A stretch of 64,000 bases of DNA from Williamsia muralis NBRC 105860 (GCF_001598915.1 NZ_BDAP01000001.1:1054001-1118000), one strand, 5' to 3'; shown: positions 49,795 to 60,069, counted from the stretch's first letter. The notes: a model not told the origin generated them from the letters alone. A program made the numbers and translations.

Positions 49795-51303
49795 TCAAGT
49801 GCCGCAGAACGTCTGAAAGTTCTCGCTGAACACCAGCGGGGCGGGCCCGCTGTATTCAGACCACTCGTCGCGACGCTCGAACGGATGCGTGACCACTTCC
49901 AGCAACGTCTCGAAGGGACCGAGATCGCCCTCCGTGGCGGCGCGCAACGCGGCGTCGAGGTGGTGATTACGCGGAATGTAGATCGGGTTCACGCGGTCCA
50001 TCGCATCTGCGGCTTCCGGCAGCGCCACTCCCGCATCCGCCAGAGCGCCGCGCCATCGTTGCAACCACGAGGCGGTGCGCTCACGAGACAACAGATCGTC
50101 CAGAGCGGCAGAGTCGCCGCGGAGTTCGTCGGCGAGGGCGCGGAAGGTGCTCGTCCAATCGACGCCGTGATCGGTTAACAGCGCGAGTAGGTCGTCGGTC
50201 AACTCTTGTTCGACGACCGCGCCGGCCAAGCCGAGTTTTGCCGCCATGCCCGCCGAGTAGTGACTCGCGTAGCGCGCATCAAAAGTGTTCAGCACTTCGG
50301 TCACCGCGGCAATGGCGGTGTCGGGTTCAGAGTCGATCAGTGTCAGCAGGGTTTCTGCGAGGCGAGCCAGGTTCCACTTCAAAACGGCGGGTTGGTTGCC
50401 GAACGCGTACCGGCCACCGCGGTCGATGGAACTGAAAACCGCATTCGGGTCGAATGCGTCGAGGAAGGCGCAGGGGCCGTAGTCGATGGTCTCGCCCGAG
50501 ATCGTCGTGTTGTCCGTGTTCATCACGCCGTGCACAAAGCCTGCGAGCATCCACTGCGCAACCAGTGAGGCCTGCGCATCCACCACCGCATCGAAGAATG
50601 CCAGATATCGACTGTCTGGACCTTGCGCGGGCAGATCGGCCACTGCCGGGTAATGGCGGGCGATCGCGTAGTCGGCGAGTGGCTGCAGGATCTGGCCCTG
50701 TCGAACCGCGAACTCGAAGGTGCCCACTCGCAGGTGGCTGGACGCAATGCGCGCGAGCACGGCTCCCGGCTCGAGACCGTTTCGGCGAACGGCTTGTCCG
50801 GTGGCGACCACCGACAGCGAGCGGGTCGTGGGGATTCCGAGGGCGTGCATGGCCTCGCTGACGAGGTATTCGCGCAGCATTGGCCCGACCACCGCGAAGC
50901 CGTCTCCGCCGCGGGAGAACGGGGTGCGTCCTGAACCCTTGAGGTGCAGGTCGATACGGCGACCGTCATCGGTCTTCAGTTCGCCGAGGAGCAGTGCCCG
51001 ACCGTCGCCGAGCAGCGGCGTGTATCCCCCGAACTGGTGGCCGGCGTACGCCATCGCGACGGGCTTTGCCCCGGGTGGCGCTGACGTCCCGGACAGGACG
51101 GCGACTCCTTCGGCGGTGCGCAGCGTTTCGGCGTCGAGATGCAGTGACTCGGCGAGTTGCTCGTTCAGCACGAGCAGGTTGGGGTCGGGTGCGGGAGCGC
51201 CCTGCCATGGAACGGTGAGTGCGGTCAGCTGGTCGGCGAAAGTGCTCTCGAGGCCGGCGATCGCGGCTTTCGTGTCCACTGGGGGATGCGGTGTTTCAGC
51301 CAT
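49795..51303 (-). CDS. selO: Protein adenylyltransferase SelO (YdiU)
   Basis: About 502 residues (ATG at 51303; a GTG one codon earlier is possible). Pseudokinase features: YAGHQFGGYTPLLGDGRALLLGE, DLHLKGSGRTPFSRGGDG, TTRSLSVVATG, and GVMNTDNTTISGETIDYGPCAFLDAFDP with the inverted active-site residues. SelO transfers AMP to protein hydroxyls during redox stress. The C-terminus ends FCGT, so the final selenocysteine/cysteine position is a Cys. The gene converges with PadR (14-nt gap). Confidence 0.95.
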   Translation of the reverse strand: MAETPHPPVDTKAAIAGLESTFADQLTALTVPWQGAPAPDPNLLVLNEQLAESLHLDAETLRTAEGVAVLSGTSAPPGAKPVAMAYAGHQFGGYTPLLGDGRALLLGELKTDDGRRIDLHLKGSGRTPFSRGGDGFAVVGPMLREYLVSEAMHALGIPTTRSLSVVATGQAVRRNGLEPGAVLARIASSHLRVGTFEFAVRQGQILQPLADYAIARHYPAVADLPAQGPDSRYLAFFDAVVDAQASLVAQWMLAGFVHGVMNTDNTTISGETIDYGPCAFLDAFDPNAVFSSIDRGGRYAFGNQPAVLKWNLARLAETLLTLIDSEPDTAIAAVTEVLNTFDARYASHYSAGMAAKLGLAGAVVEQELTDDLLALLTDHGVDWTSTFRALADELRGDSAALDDLLSRERTASWLQRWRGALADAGVALPEAADAMDRVNPIYIPRNHHLDAALRAATEGDLGPFETLLEVVTHPFERRDEWSEYSGPAPLVFSENFQTFCGT

Positions 51304-51363
51304 CACTCGAGGGTAGCGATCGACAGTGGTGGGGCGCTGTTTGCTTCTTGTCGGACGCCGACA

Positions 51364-51615
51364 TCAGAACAGGCCTACGACACGAGCGATAAGACCGATG
51401 GCGATGAGGAGCACGATGAACGAGATCACGCCGATGGCGATGATCGGCCCGGTGCGGCCACGCTGAGGCGGTTCATGATTCGGGCCACCAACACCCGTTT
51501 CGGCGGGCGGGGTGTCACCGGGGGTGACGCTGCCCCCGGCTTCGAGTCCCGCGGTGTTGTTCGGTTCGGGGTTCTGTGGTTCGTACTCGGAGTTGTCAGG
51601 AGCGTCAGCAGGCAT
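51364..51615 (-). CDS. Small membrane protein, DUF6480-like (83 aa)
   Basis: A disordered N-terminus rich in Pro, Glu, Asn and Gly (about 1-55) is followed by one C-terminal membrane helix, IIAIGVISFIVLLIAIGLIARVVG. This tail-anchored layout is common in a small actinobacterial family annotated DUF6480. Function unknown; sits upstream of selO on the same strand. Confidence 0.7.
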   Translation of the reverse strand: MPADAPDNSEYEPQNPEPNNTAGLEAGGSVTPGDTPPAETGVGGPNHEPPQRGRTGPIIAIGVISFIVLLIAIGLIARVVGLF

Positions 51616-51681
51616 GGGTGCCGAGTACCCGAATCGACGATTGTGAACCAGTGGGGTGAAGCGGTCCGGGACTCGAGTGCT

Positions 51682-52065
51682 CTACTTGCCCCGGTATTTC
51701 TGTTCGTACGCTTCGTAGAGATGGGCGTCGCGCTTTCGGGCGATCGCGTTGACCAGGTCGGGATCCAACCCGTGCTGGGCCAGCCGGTGACGGCGGTATA
51801 CGCGGTTCAGGGCGATCGAGAACATGACGTACGGCAAGAAGATGGGGACCGTCATGTTCAATCGGACGTAGATCGACGCGTGCACGAAGAGCATTGGCGC
51901 GAGCAGGAGGATGCAGGGTATCGCCCAGCGAATGATCATCCGCCGGGTGGCGCCGGGGCCCGCCTGGTCGTTGGCGACCCACGCACTCATGCTGTCGGGC
52001 AATTTGGCTCCGTAGCAGTACTTCACGTACTCGAAGAAGGCCGGTCGATCTGCCTCGGATGTCAC
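51682..52065 (-). CDS. DUF5313-like membrane protein
   Basis: 127 residues from a GTG with GGAG 7 nt upstream. Starts TSEADRPAFFEYVKYCYGAKLPDSMSAWV, then has two membrane helices (about 47-65 and 70-90) and a basic C-terminus with the RVYRRHRLAQHGLDPDL pattern. This is the mycobacterial DUF5313 layout. Function unknown. Confidence 0.75.
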   Translation of the reverse strand: MTSEADRPAFFEYVKYCYGAKLPDSMSAWVANDQAGPGATRRMIIRWAIPCILLLAPMLFVHASIYVRLNMTVPIFLPYVMFSIALNRVYRRHRLAQHGLDPDLVNAIARKRDAHLYEAYEQKYRGK

Positions 52066-52358
52066 GCTCGCTCCACTTCTAAGGTCTCCGGCGTCCCCAG
52101 GTGGGACGGCGCCGGGCTGTGAGTTCGATCGCGCTGAACCGGACTCGCCACTGGTGCGCACAGAAATACATCGTGCACTATCTAATAGGACGCTACGCCG
52201 GTGGTGGGGCAGGGGCCAGTCATGATGACAGAGGTCACAACGTTGAGTGGCCAGTGAATAAGACGCGATTGAATCGCGTGCTATGCAGTAGATTGGGTGT
52301 CAATCCGGGTCACCAGCCGCTGGAAGCGGTACTGCCTGTTCGATCGAGGAAGAGTTCC

Positions 52359-52817
52359 GTGAGCACAATTTCGAAGCAAGAAGAAGGCCATGTTGATCCC
52401 CTGGCTCTCGAACGGCAGGTCTGCTTTGCGCTGGCCGTCGCCAACCGCTCGGTGCTGGCTGTCTACCGGCCATTGCTCGAACCGCTCAACCTGACCCACC
52501 CGCAATATCTCGTGATGCTCGCGCTGTGGGAGCAATCGCCGCGCTCGGTCAAAGAGATCGGCACTGCCCTGCAACTCGACTCGGCCACGCTCTCGCCGCT
52601 CCTGAAGAGGCTGGAGACAACCGGGTACCTGACCCGCCGCCGCGATCCGGCAGACGAGCGATTGGCCGTCATCGACCTCACCGCACAAGGTCTCCGAGTC
52701 CGCGAGAAAGCACTTCTCATTCCCGATGCGGTCGTCGAGGCTCTCGGCGTCGACCTGGACACACTCGAGCGGCTTCATTCGGTTCTGACGACTGTGAACG
52801 CCGCCGCACGCCGCTGA
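52359..52817 (+). CDS. MarR-family regulator of OhrR type
   Basis: 152 residues from GTG with GAGGAAGAG upstream. Winged helix in the middle (SVKEIGTALQLDSATLSPLLKRLETTGYLTRRRDPADERL). The N-terminal block ERQVCFALAVANRSVLAVYRPLLEPLNLTHPQYLVMLALWE carries the conserved reactive Cys (Cys22) of OhrR, which senses organic peroxides. No ohr gene adjoins it, so its target is elsewhere or different. Confidence 0.85.
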   Translation: MSTISKQEEGHVDPLALERQVCFALAVANRSVLAVYRPLLEPLNLTHPQYLVMLALWEQSPRSVKEIGTALQLDSATLSPLLKRLETTGYLTRRRDPADERLAVIDLTAQGLRVREKALLIPDAVVEALGVDLDTLERLHSVLTTVNAAARR

Positions 52818-52987
52818 GTGGATCAGTGGCTTCACGGCGACCGCTCGTGGCTGCCGGCACTCAACGAATCAATCGCTCACGTTGGCAGTTCGCCGAACAT
52901 TCACGCACTGTTCGTCTGACGCTCTCCGGCGCACCGGAATCTCCGCTCCATGCCGCGAATTCCCCGCTTGCGGTACAGACTTGAGAA

Positions 52988-53218
52988 ATGACATCACGTA
53001 TCGCGCCAGCCGATCATGCGCGTTTGCTCGAGTTCGCAGAGCGGTGGTACCCGTTCGGGGGAGGCTCGGCCGAGGACATCTTTGTCGAGTTCGGGCTCAC
53101 CGTGGATGCTTACTTCGAACGGTTGTCCGATGCGCTCGGCGCCGGTCTCGGTGGTTTGGCCCCCGAGGTGCACGAGGCTCTTCAAAGGATTTGTAATCAG
53201 CGACTGCATAGCGCTTAG
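52988..53218 (+). CDS. DUF3263-like small protein (76 aa)
   Basis: Pattern LLEFAERWYPFGGGSAEDIFVEFGLTVDAYFERL matches the actinobacterial DUF3263 family, small proteins with a helix-turn-helix-like core. It ends 11 nt before the next small gene, with which it probably forms an operon. Function unknown. Confidence 0.75.
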   Translation: MTSRIAPADHARLLEFAERWYPFGGGSAEDIFVEFGLTVDAYFERLSDALGAGLGGLAPEVHEALQRICNQRLHSA

Positions 53219-53229
53219 GATCTACGACC

Positions 53230-53454
53230 ATGCCGTCAGTGTCCGATAGCGTCAGTCCCAGCGAAGAGCAAGCGCGGTACTTCGCAGACCAGCTCGAGCA
53301 GTGGGCGGACCAACTCGAGGCCGAGCTGTCGGGCCGGGCGGCGGTGCCGGTGGCCGTGCAGCACGCCAAGCGCCGCGAGTTGTACGACGTTCAGCGCCAG
53401 ATCAAAGCCTTGCGAGATCGATTCCCGAATGCCTTCGAACCCAGGCGGCGCTAG
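53230..53454 (+). CDS. Small helical hypothetical protein (74 aa)
   Basis: Mostly helix: EEQARYFADQLEQWADQLEAEL, then AKRRELYDVQRQIKALRDRF. Possible coiled coil. No domain recognised. Its stop overlaps the stop region of the convergent MFS gene by 4 bp. Pairs with the DUF3263-like gene upstream. Confidence 0.65.
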   Translation: MPSVSDSVSPSEEQARYFADQLEQWADQLEAELSGRAAVPVAVQHAKRRELYDVQRQIKALRDRFPNAFEPRRR

Positions 53455-54977
53455 CTGCGATTGCTGGTCAGCGGAAGGCTGGGCGACCCGGAAGGCGGCG
53501 AGGGGTCGTGCATCCGGTCGACCTGCTCCAGACTGATCCCCGTCGTCTCGACCCGGAATCTCCAGGTGATCAGGGCGCCGAGCAGTGAGGTGCCCGCCAG
53601 GATCAGGACGATGACGGCCGTGCCCCATTCTTCGAGAAGGATCGGGAAGAGGAAAGCGGTGAGGACGGCGCCCACCTTTGCCACCGAGGCCGCCATTCCT
53701 GCACCGGTACCCCGCAGGTGGGTGGGGAACACCTCGCCTGCCAACAGGTATGTCATCGAGTTCGGGCCGAGATTGGTCATCAAGTTGAACAACATGAAGC
53801 CGGCGAAGACCAGGACGATCTGCAGGGTTCCCGTCATGACCGTTGACAGGGCCGCGATGACGAGACCGACTGCGCAGCCGAGGAAGCCGAAGACCTGCAG
53901 TCGGATTCGGCCGAACCTGTCCACCAGGATGACAGCGAGGACGATGCCGATCAGCAAGAAGGCGTCGATCATCACGGCACCTTCGGTGCCCTGGAGGTCG
54001 TTGTCGACGACGGCGGTGACGGTTGACTCGTTCGCGGTGGCCGTGCCCACAGTCGCGGCGATGACGGTAGGTGTGAAGATACCGATGCCGTAGGTGCCGA
54101 GGTCTTGGAGAAACCAGGGAACACTCGCGAGAATGGTCGACCGGCGCCACGGTGCGCGCAGCAGCATTCCGACGCCGGCGCCGGAGGGTGCTGCGGTGGC
54201 TGGATCGCGTCGGTCCAACGTCACCGTGGCCGGATACACCGGCTCCCGCGCAAGTAGGCGCTGGAGCTCGGCTTCGGCCTCCTCGACTCGACCGATGTGG
54301 AGCAGCCAGTGCGGGCTCTGCACGATGAACACACGCCCGACCATCACCAGCAGCGATGGGATGACCACGACGGCGAACATCCAGCGCCAGTCGGAGAGCT
54401 CGTCTCGATTGCCGAGAATGAGCACGCCGACCAGAGTGCCCGCCAGCGCTCCGACGGCTTGGAAACCGAACGCCGCCAACACCCCTCGGCCGCGCACGCT
54501 GGTCGGCATCGTCTCCGAGATCATGGTGTGCGCGGTGGGGTAATCGCAGCCCAGCGCCAGACCCATACCGATAAGGCACACGACGAGGCTGCCGTACCCC
54601 GGGCTGACGGTGACGCCCACGAGGAAAACCGTGAACAACGCCATCTCGGCGAGGAACATCTGGCGGCGTCCCCATCGGTCGGACAGGCCGCCGAGGGCGC
54701 TCGCGCCGATCATGATGCCGAGCAGTGGTGCGGCCGTTGTCAATCCGGCCTGGGCGGAGGTGAGGTCGAACTCGGCGGTGATCAGCGGCAGCGCCACCCC
54801 GACCATGAAGACGATCATTCCCTCGAAGAACTTGCCTGCCGACGCCAACAGCCAGATGCGCTTCTGCATCGAGGTCATCGCCCCGGCGGTGGCCGGCGTG
54901 CCGTCGCGCCAGGCCGGCACCTCGTCGATGTACTGCTGCACCGTTGTCGGGCGGCCGTCCTGATCAGTCGCTGTCAT
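53451..54977 (-). CDS. MFS transporter, sugar/organic-acid porter type
   Basis: 508 residues, 12 helices. Sugar-porter-like signatures: GGLSDRWGRRQMF (motif A), then QSPHWLLHIGRVEEAEAELQRLL after helix 6 and PTHLRGTGAGMAASVAKVGAV in the second half. The central loop (about 225-265) is long. Resembles SP/AAHS-type importers and exporters. Substrate unknown. Confidence 0.87.
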   Translation of the reverse strand: MTATDQDGRPTTVQQYIDEVPAWRDGTPATAGAMTSMQKRIWLLASAGKFFEGMIVFMVGVALPLITAEFDLTSAQAGLTTAAPLLGIMIGASALGGLSDRWGRRQMFLAEMALFTVFLVGVTVSPGYGSLVVCLIGMGLALGCDYPTAHTMISETMPTSVRGRGVLAAFGFQAVGALAGTLVGVLILGNRDELSDWRWMFAVVVIPSLLVMVGRVFIVQSPHWLLHIGRVEEAEAELQRLLAREPVYPATVTLDRRDPATAAPSGAGVGMLLRAPWRRSTILASVPWFLQDLGTYGIGIFTPTVIAATVGTATANESTVTAVVDNDLQGTEGAVMIDAFLLIGIVLAVILVDRFGRIRLQVFGFLGCAVGLVIAALSTVMTGTLQIVLVFAGFMLFNLMTNLGPNSMTYLLAGEVFPTHLRGTGAGMAASVAKVGAVLTAFLFPILLEEWGTAVIVLILAGTSLLGALITWRFRVETTGISLEQVDRMHDPSPPSGSPSLPLTSNRS

Positions 54978-55098
54978 CGGCTCTCGCCACCGCCCGCCCC
55001 TGTACTCGGCTACCCAGACGGGGGCACCCTACAACGTCACGGTGAACCCGGGTTGTCCTGCACAAGAACGTAATCGGCAGCGACCGCCGCTTGTCGCG

Positions 55099-55788
55099 CT
55101 ACTGGTTGTACCCGCTGACCGGCTGCTTCAGTGCTTCGAACACCTCTGGATGCAGACCACGTTTGATGTCACCGAGTACCTCAGACCGGGTGTTGGCGTT
55201 GGAGCGAGCCCACTCGACCGCGGCGGTCAGCACGTCGGCCTCTTCCGCGACCTCGTCGACAAGCCCCAACCGAAGTGCCTCTTCTCCGCCGTATCGCCGG
55301 CCTGTCATCAGTGCTTCATGTCCGGCACGTGCAGGCAGACGCGCAGCGGTCAGCGCCAGCACCCCGGGTGCATAGGCTGCACCCAGGGTGATGCCGGGGA
55401 AACAGAGATAACCGCGGTCGGCCCGCATCACCGAGTGGTCGTGGGCGATGGCGAGGAACGCACCTGCGCCGAAAGCGTGACCTTGCATCGCTGCCACCGT
55501 CGGCATCGGAAACGCCAGGAGGCGCGCGAGCAGAGCCTGGATCTCACTCAGACACCAGTCGATCTGGTGCGGATTTTGCGCGCCCCAGCTCAAATCCGCG
55601 CCGGTGGAGTAGTACTTGCCGTGGCCGGTTGTCACCAGAGCGCGCGGCCCGGCCTCGGCTTCCACCTCGTCGAGCAGAGCATGAGCGGTCTTGAGCCAGT
55701 CCGGATTGAAACGGTTCTGAGGATCGGGGGAGTCGTGCCCGCCGAAATGGAGAACCGACACCTCGCCGTCTTTGTCCAAGTAGGGCAC
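55099..55788 (-). CDS. Enoyl-CoA hydratase/isomerase family protein
   Basis: 229 residues from a GTG preceded by GAGGA. Crotonase fold: RALVTTGHGKYYSTGADLSWG (first oxyanion-hole strand) and AAMQGHAFGAGAFLAIAHD (second). The usual catalytic Glu of hydratases is not obvious in the GITLGAAYAPG segment, so an isomerase or other crotonase activity (ECI-like) is more likely. It follows the methyltransferase gene by 6 nt in one operon. Confidence 0.88.
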   Translation of the reverse strand: MPYLDKDGEVSVLHFGGHDSPDPQNRFNPDWLKTAHALLDEVEAEAGPRALVTTGHGKYYSTGADLSWGAQNPHQIDWCLSEIQALLARLLAFPMPTVAAMQGHAFGAGAFLAIAHDHSVMRADRGYLCFPGITLGAAYAPGVLALTAARLPARAGHEALMTGRRYGGEEALRLGLVDEVAEEADVLTAAVEWARSNANTRSEVLGDIKRGLHPEVFEALKQPVSGYNQ

Positions 55789-55794
55789 TGTTCC

Positions 55795-56697
55795 TCAGCC
55801 CTGTGAGAACTTCGCCGGAAGTGGCCGGGCGGTCGGCTTGGCCAGACTGAACTGCATGATGTCGATGTACCCCTTACGGAAGTAATCGGCACAACCGGTC
55901 AAGTACTTCACGTAGGTGTTGTAGGTGTCCTCCGAGGCGACCTCGATCGCCTCGTCGCGCCGCTTCTGCAACGCCTCCGCCCAGCAATCGAGCGTGCGCG
56001 CGTAATGCAACTGCAGCGGATGGACGCGCTCGACGTTGAAGCCGGCACGATTCGCGCCGTCCACCACCCACTGCGGTTCGGGCAGTTGGCCACCGGGGAA
56101 GATCTCGAACTGGATGAACTTCCCGAACTCCATGATCTCCCGGTTGATCGGCAGGCCCTTGTCCCGGATCTGGTGACGGTTGAAGCCGACGATGGTGTGC
56201 AGCAACATCCGGCCGTCGTCGGGCAGGAGCGTGGTGCAACGGTCGAAGAATGCGTCATAGCGTTCACGCCGGAAGTGCTCGAATGCGCCGATCGACACGA
56301 TCCGGTCGACCGGTTGGTCGAAATCCTCCCAGCCCTGCAATCGCACCTCTGCACTGCGATTGGTGGCAGACCGGTTCTCCAGCAATTCGCTGGCATACCG
56401 GTGCTGATTGCGGCTCAGGGTGAGTCCGATGACGTTCACGTCGTACTTCTCTACTGCGTGGAGCAGGGTCGATCCCCACCCACAGCCGACGTCGAGCAGA
56501 GTCATACCCGGCTCCAGGTCGCATTTGCCCAGTGCCAGATCGATTTTGGCGATCTCTGCTTCCTCGAGTGTCATGTCGTCGCGCTCGAAATACGCGCAGC
56601 TGTATGTGCGGGTGGGGTCGAGGAACAACGCGAAGAACTCGTCGGACAAATCGTAGTGGGACTGCACGTCATCGTAGAACGGCGTCAATTCGGTCAT
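55795..56697 (-). CDS. Cyclopropane mycolic-acid synthase-type methyltransferase
   Basis: 300 residues. N-terminal SHYDLSDEFFALFLDPTRTYSCAYFE is diagnostic of CmaA/MmaA/Cfa enzymes. SAM motif LLDVGCGWGSTLLHAVE, then VIGLTLSRNQHRYA and VSIGAFEHF with the bicarbonate/active-site residues, and RKGYIDIMQFSLAK at the end. It adds methylene or methyl groups to double bonds of mycolic or fatty acids. Start at 56697 gives the family length; upstream in-frame Mets exist. Supports a mycolic-acid-containing host. Confidence 0.92.
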   Translation of the reverse strand: MTELTPFYDDVQSHYDLSDEFFALFLDPTRTYSCAYFERDDMTLEEAEIAKIDLALGKCDLEPGMTLLDVGCGWGSTLLHAVEKYDVNVIGLTLSRNQHRYASELLENRSATNRSAEVRLQGWEDFDQPVDRIVSIGAFEHFRRERYDAFFDRCTTLLPDDGRMLLHTIVGFNRHQIRDKGLPINREIMEFGKFIQFEIFPGGQLPEPQWVVDGANRAGFNVERVHPLQLHYARTLDCWAEALQKRRDEAIEVASEDTYNTYVKYLTGCADYFRKGYIDIMQFSLAKPTARPLPAKFSQG

Positions 56698-57045
56698 CGA
56701 AGGCATTCCTTCCATGCCTGCGGCGGATGCCGCCCACACGGGTTTGGTTTGGTTTCGATTCACCAGCGCGGGGCACGAACATCGGCGCAGACAGATTCCG
56801 GTGTCTGGCGGCGACCCGCGTTCTTGGAGCCGGTGTGACGGCAGTCACTTTGCCATAGAACGCGCCGATTTTCCATTCATGGAATGCGCGCGTCCGATAA
56901 CGGGTGTCGGTTCGAGACCCGGTGCGGATCGATGGCACCCGGAAACGACAAGGACGGATCACGGGAAACCTCAGGTCTCCCACGATCCGTCCATGTCACA
57001 AAGGTTGCTGTTCAGACGCTTTCGTCCGTCAGCGCTGCGGGCACA
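56698..57045. other. Intergenic region between icd and the methyltransferase gene
   Basis: 348 bp without a gene. It holds the icd terminator hairpin (56952-56992) and, closer to 56700-56880, the promoter region for the methyltransferase operon, where I see no clear hexamers. Confidence 0.6.
56952..56992 (-). terminator. Hairpin downstream of icd
   Basis: GGACGGATC (56952-56960) pairs with GATCCGTCC (56984-56992). Inside, GGGA pairs with TCCC and ACC with GGT around a TCA loop, leaving small symmetric mismatches. It lies 54 nt past the icd stop codon. On the minus strand TTGTCGTTTCC follows, a weak U-rich tail, so it is a probable transcription terminator. Confidence 0.7.
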
Positions 57046-59283
57046 TCACTTCTGGGCAGACTCCAGGGCCTCGTTGAAGGTCTTGCTCGGCCGCATGACG
57101 GCTGTCGCGAGTTCGGGGTCGGGCGCGTAGTACCCGCCGATGTCAGCGGGTTGCCCCTGGGCCTCGTTGAACTCCTTGACGATGGTGTCTTCGTTCTCGG
57201 CCAGCGACTTGGCCAGCGGTGCGAAGTGCTTGCGCAGTTCCTCGTCCTCGGTCTGGTCGGCCAGCTCCTGCGCCCAGTACATCGCGAGATAGAACTGGCT
57301 GCCCCGGTTGTCGAGTTCGCCGGTGTTGCGCGAGGGCCCCTTGCTGTTCTCCAGCAGCTTTCCGGTTGCGGCATCGAGTGTTTTCGCCAGGATGGTCGCC
57401 CGCTTGTCGCCGGTCTTGGTGCCGAGGTCCTCCAGGCTGACGGCGAGCGCCAAGTACTCGCCGAGCGAATCCCACCGCAGATGGTTCTCTTCGAGCAGCT
57501 GCTTGACGTGCTTGGGTGCCGAACCACCGGCGCCCGTTTCGTACAGTCCGCCTCCGGCCATCAGCGGCACGATCGAGAGCATCTTTGCGCTCGTACCCAG
57601 CTCGAGAATCGGGAACAGGTCGGTGAGGTAGTCGCGCAGGATGTTGCCGGTCGCGGAGATGGTGTCGAGACCGCGGACGAGCCGTTCCATCGTGTACCGG
57701 ATGGCCCGCACCTGCGACATGATCTGGATGTCGAGTCCCTCGGTGTCGTGGTCGGCGAGGTACGTCCTCACCTTCGTGATCAGTTCGTTCTCGTGGGGAC
57801 GGTAGGGATCGAGCCAGAACACCACGGGCATCCCCGACTCACGTGCACGCCGAACGGCCAGCGCCACCCAGTCGCGGATCGGCGCGTCCTTGACGATGCA
57901 GAGGCGCCAGATGTCGCCTTCTTCCACGTTCTGGGTCAAGAGCACCTCGCCCGTGGCGAGGTCGGTGATGTTGGCGACGCCGCCTTCGGGAACCTCGAAG
58001 GTCTTGTCGTGTGAACCGTATTCCTCGGCCTTCTGTGCCATCAGGCCGACATTGGGGACGGTGCCCATCGTCGCCGGGTCGAAGGCGCCGTTGGTCTTAC
58101 AGAAGTTCACCATCTCCTGGTAGATGCGGGAGAAGGTGGACTCGGGGTTCACGGCCTTGGTGTCCTTGGGGCGGCCATCGGCGCCGTACATCTTGCCGCC
58201 GGCCCGGATCATCGCAGGCATGGAGGCATCGACGATCACGTCGCTCGGCGAATGGAAGTTCGAGATGCCGCGGGCGGAATCGACCATGGCCAGCTCGGGA
58301 CGGTGCTCGTGGCACTTGTGCAGGTCGTCGATGATCTCTTCTTTTTTCGACGCCGGGAGTGACTCGATCTTGTCGTACAGATCGGACAAGCCGTTGTTGA
58401 CATTGACACCCAGCTCATCGAACAGCTCGCCGTGCTTGGCGAACGCGTCCTTGTAGAAAACCCGCACCGCGTGCCCGAAGACGATGGGATGTGACACCCG
58501 CATCATGGTGGCCTTGACGTGGAGCGAGAACATGACGCCGGTCTTGTAGGCGTCTTCCATCTGCTCTTCGTAGAACTGGATCAGGGCCTTCTTGCTCATG
58601 AACATGCTGTCGATCACGTCGCCGGCATTGAGCGTCACCTTGGGCTTGAGAACAAGCGTCTGGCCGCTCTCGGTCAGCAGTTCCATCTTGACTTCGCGGT
58701 CACTGTCGACGGTCATCGACTTCTCGCCGTGGTAGAAATCGCCCTCGCGCATGTGTGCCACGTGGGTGCGTGACGCCATCGACCACTCGCCCATGCTGTG
58801 GGGGTGCTTGCGCGCGTACTCTTTCACTGCCTTGGGTGCGCGCCGGTCCGAATTGCCTTCGCGCAGGACGGGATTGACCGCACTACCGAGGCACTTGACG
58901 TAGCGGTCGTAGATCTCTTTTTCTTCGTCCGTCTTCGGGTTGCCCGGGTAGTCGGGGAGTTTGTACCCCTTGGACTTGAGCTCCTTGATCGCGGCGAGCA
59001 ACTGCGGCACAGAGGCACTGATGTTGGGCAGCTTGATGATGTTGGTGTCGGGCAGTTGGGTGAGCCGGCCCAGCTCGCCCAGGTTGTCCGGGATGTGCTG
59101 ATCTTCGGGCAGGTAATCGGGGAACTCGGCGAGGATGCGGCTCGCCACGGAGATGTCGGTTGATTCGACGTTGATGTCAGCCGCACCGGCGAAAGCACGG
59201 ACCACCGGCAGGAATGCGTGGGTCGCAAGCATCGGCGCCTCGTCCGTCAGTGTGTAGATGATGGTGGGCTGCTTAGCGTTCAT
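57046..59283 (-). CDS. icd: NADP-dependent isocitrate dehydrogenase, monomeric
   Basis: 745 residues, the exact size of the monomeric (IDH-II) enzyme of corynebacteria and mycobacteria. Recognised segments: [44 protein letters not shown], and [14 protein letters not shown] near the NADP site. It converts isocitrate to 2-oxoglutarate with NADPH in the TCA cycle. Start at 59283 removes an upstream in-frame extension. Divergent from the DinB gene (216-bp gap). Confidence 0.97.
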   Translation of the reverse strand: MNAKQPTIIYTLTDEAPMLATHAFLPVVRAFAGAADINVESTDISVASRILAEFPDYLPEDQHIPDNLGELGRLTQLPDTNIIKLPNISASVPQLLAAIKELKSKGYKLPDYPGNPKTDEEKEIYDRYVKCLGSAVNPVLREGNSDRRAPKAVKEYARKHPHSMGEWSMASRTHVAHMREGDFYHGEKSMTVDSDREVKMELLTESGQTLVLKPKVTLNAGDVIDSMFMSKKALIQFYEEQMEDAYKTGVMFSLHVKATMMRVSHPIVFGHAVRVFYKDAFAKHGELFDELGVNVNNGLSDLYDKIESLPASKKEEIIDDLHKCHEHRPELAMVDSARGISNFHSPSDVIVDASMPAMIRAGGKMYGADGRPKDTKAVNPESTFSRIYQEMVNFCKTNGAFDPATMGTVPNVGLMAQKAEEYGSHDKTFEVPEGGVANITDLATGEVLLTQNVEEGDIWRLCIVKDAPIRDWVALAVRRARESGMPVVFWLDPYRPHENELITKVRTYLADHDTEGLDIQIMSQVRAIRYTMERLVRGLDTISATGNILRDYLTDLFPILELGTSAKMLSIVPLMAGGGLYETGAGGSAPKHVKQLLEENHLRWDSLGEYLALAVSLEDLGTKTGDKRATILAKTLDAATGKLLENSKGPSRNTGELDNRGSQFYLAMYWAQELADQTEDEELRKHFAPLAKSLAENEDTIVKEFNEAQGQPADIGGYYAPDPELATAVMRPSKTFNEALESAQK

Positions 59284-59499
59284 AATTTGCTTCGTCTCCG
59301 GTTTCCGTAGCGTTTTCAAGAGGGGTTTTGCCCCTAGTTACCAGTATCACGGCGAATGGGACATCGTGCGAGCAAAGGGGTGGGTGGGTGCTGACCGCCC
59401 GCAAACCGGTGGGTGAACTGCGGGCAATCGCGGACCGTTTCTGACCGCAATCGGTCATAACGTCATGGGCGTTCAGTTCCTCCCCGAAAGGACCACACC

Positions 59500-60069
59500 A
59501 TGGCCGGCACATACACCTCCGTCACCCTCAGCGTCCCCGTCACCGGCGAGAAAGCCGACATCCTGACGCTTCTCGCCGATCAGCGAGCGCTGCTGAAGGT
59601 CACCGCACGCGGCCTCACCGACGCTCAGTCCCGCACGCGGTCAACGGTCAGTGGACTCACCATCGGCGGCTTGATCAAGCACCTCGCCCGCGGCGAACGC
59701 GAACATGCCGCGACCATCCGCGAGCGCGACGAGAACGCCGAGTTCGACATGGACGCGGCTGTGGACGCGTACGCCCTCAATGAGGGCGAGACACTCTCGG
59801 ATTGGCTGGACGAGTACGACCGGGCCGCCGCGGACTACGACCGTGTGATCGCGGAGGTGGAGAGTCTCGACGACCTGATTCCTCAGCCGACCGCACCCTG
59901 GCAGCCCGAGCGGGAGTGGTGGTCGGTCCGCAAGATGGCGCTGCATCTGCTCCGTGAGACCGCTCACCACTGCGGCCATGCAGACATCATCCGCGAGGCG
60001 CTCGACGGTCAGAGCACCATGGCGGCCATCTCCGGGGACATGGATTGGGGTGACGGCCTCGGCGAGTGA
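59500..60069 (+). CDS. DinB-like (DUF664) family protein
   Basis: 189 residues. Four-helix DinB/YfiT layout with the three-His metal site: His in GLIKHLARGEREHA and the pair in RETAHHCGHADIIREAL. These proteins are usually thiol-dependent transferases or hydrolases (mycothiol-linked in actinobacteria), with a divalent metal. Preceded by AAAGG before the ATG. Specific substrate unknown. Confidence 0.88.
   Translation: MAGTYTSVTLSVPVTGEKADILTLLADQRALLKVTARGLTDAQSRTRSTVSGLTIGGLIKHLARGEREHAATIRERDENAEFDMDAAVDAYALNEGETLSDWLDEYDRAAADYDRVIAEVESLDDLIPQPTAPWQPEREWWSVRKMALHLLRETAHHCGHADIIREALDGQSTMAAISGDMDWGDGLGE

Noticed and set aside
57046-59283. Gene fusion, because isocitrate dehydrogenase is unusually long
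   Set aside because: 745 residues is the normal length of the monomeric NADP enzyme of this bacterial group.
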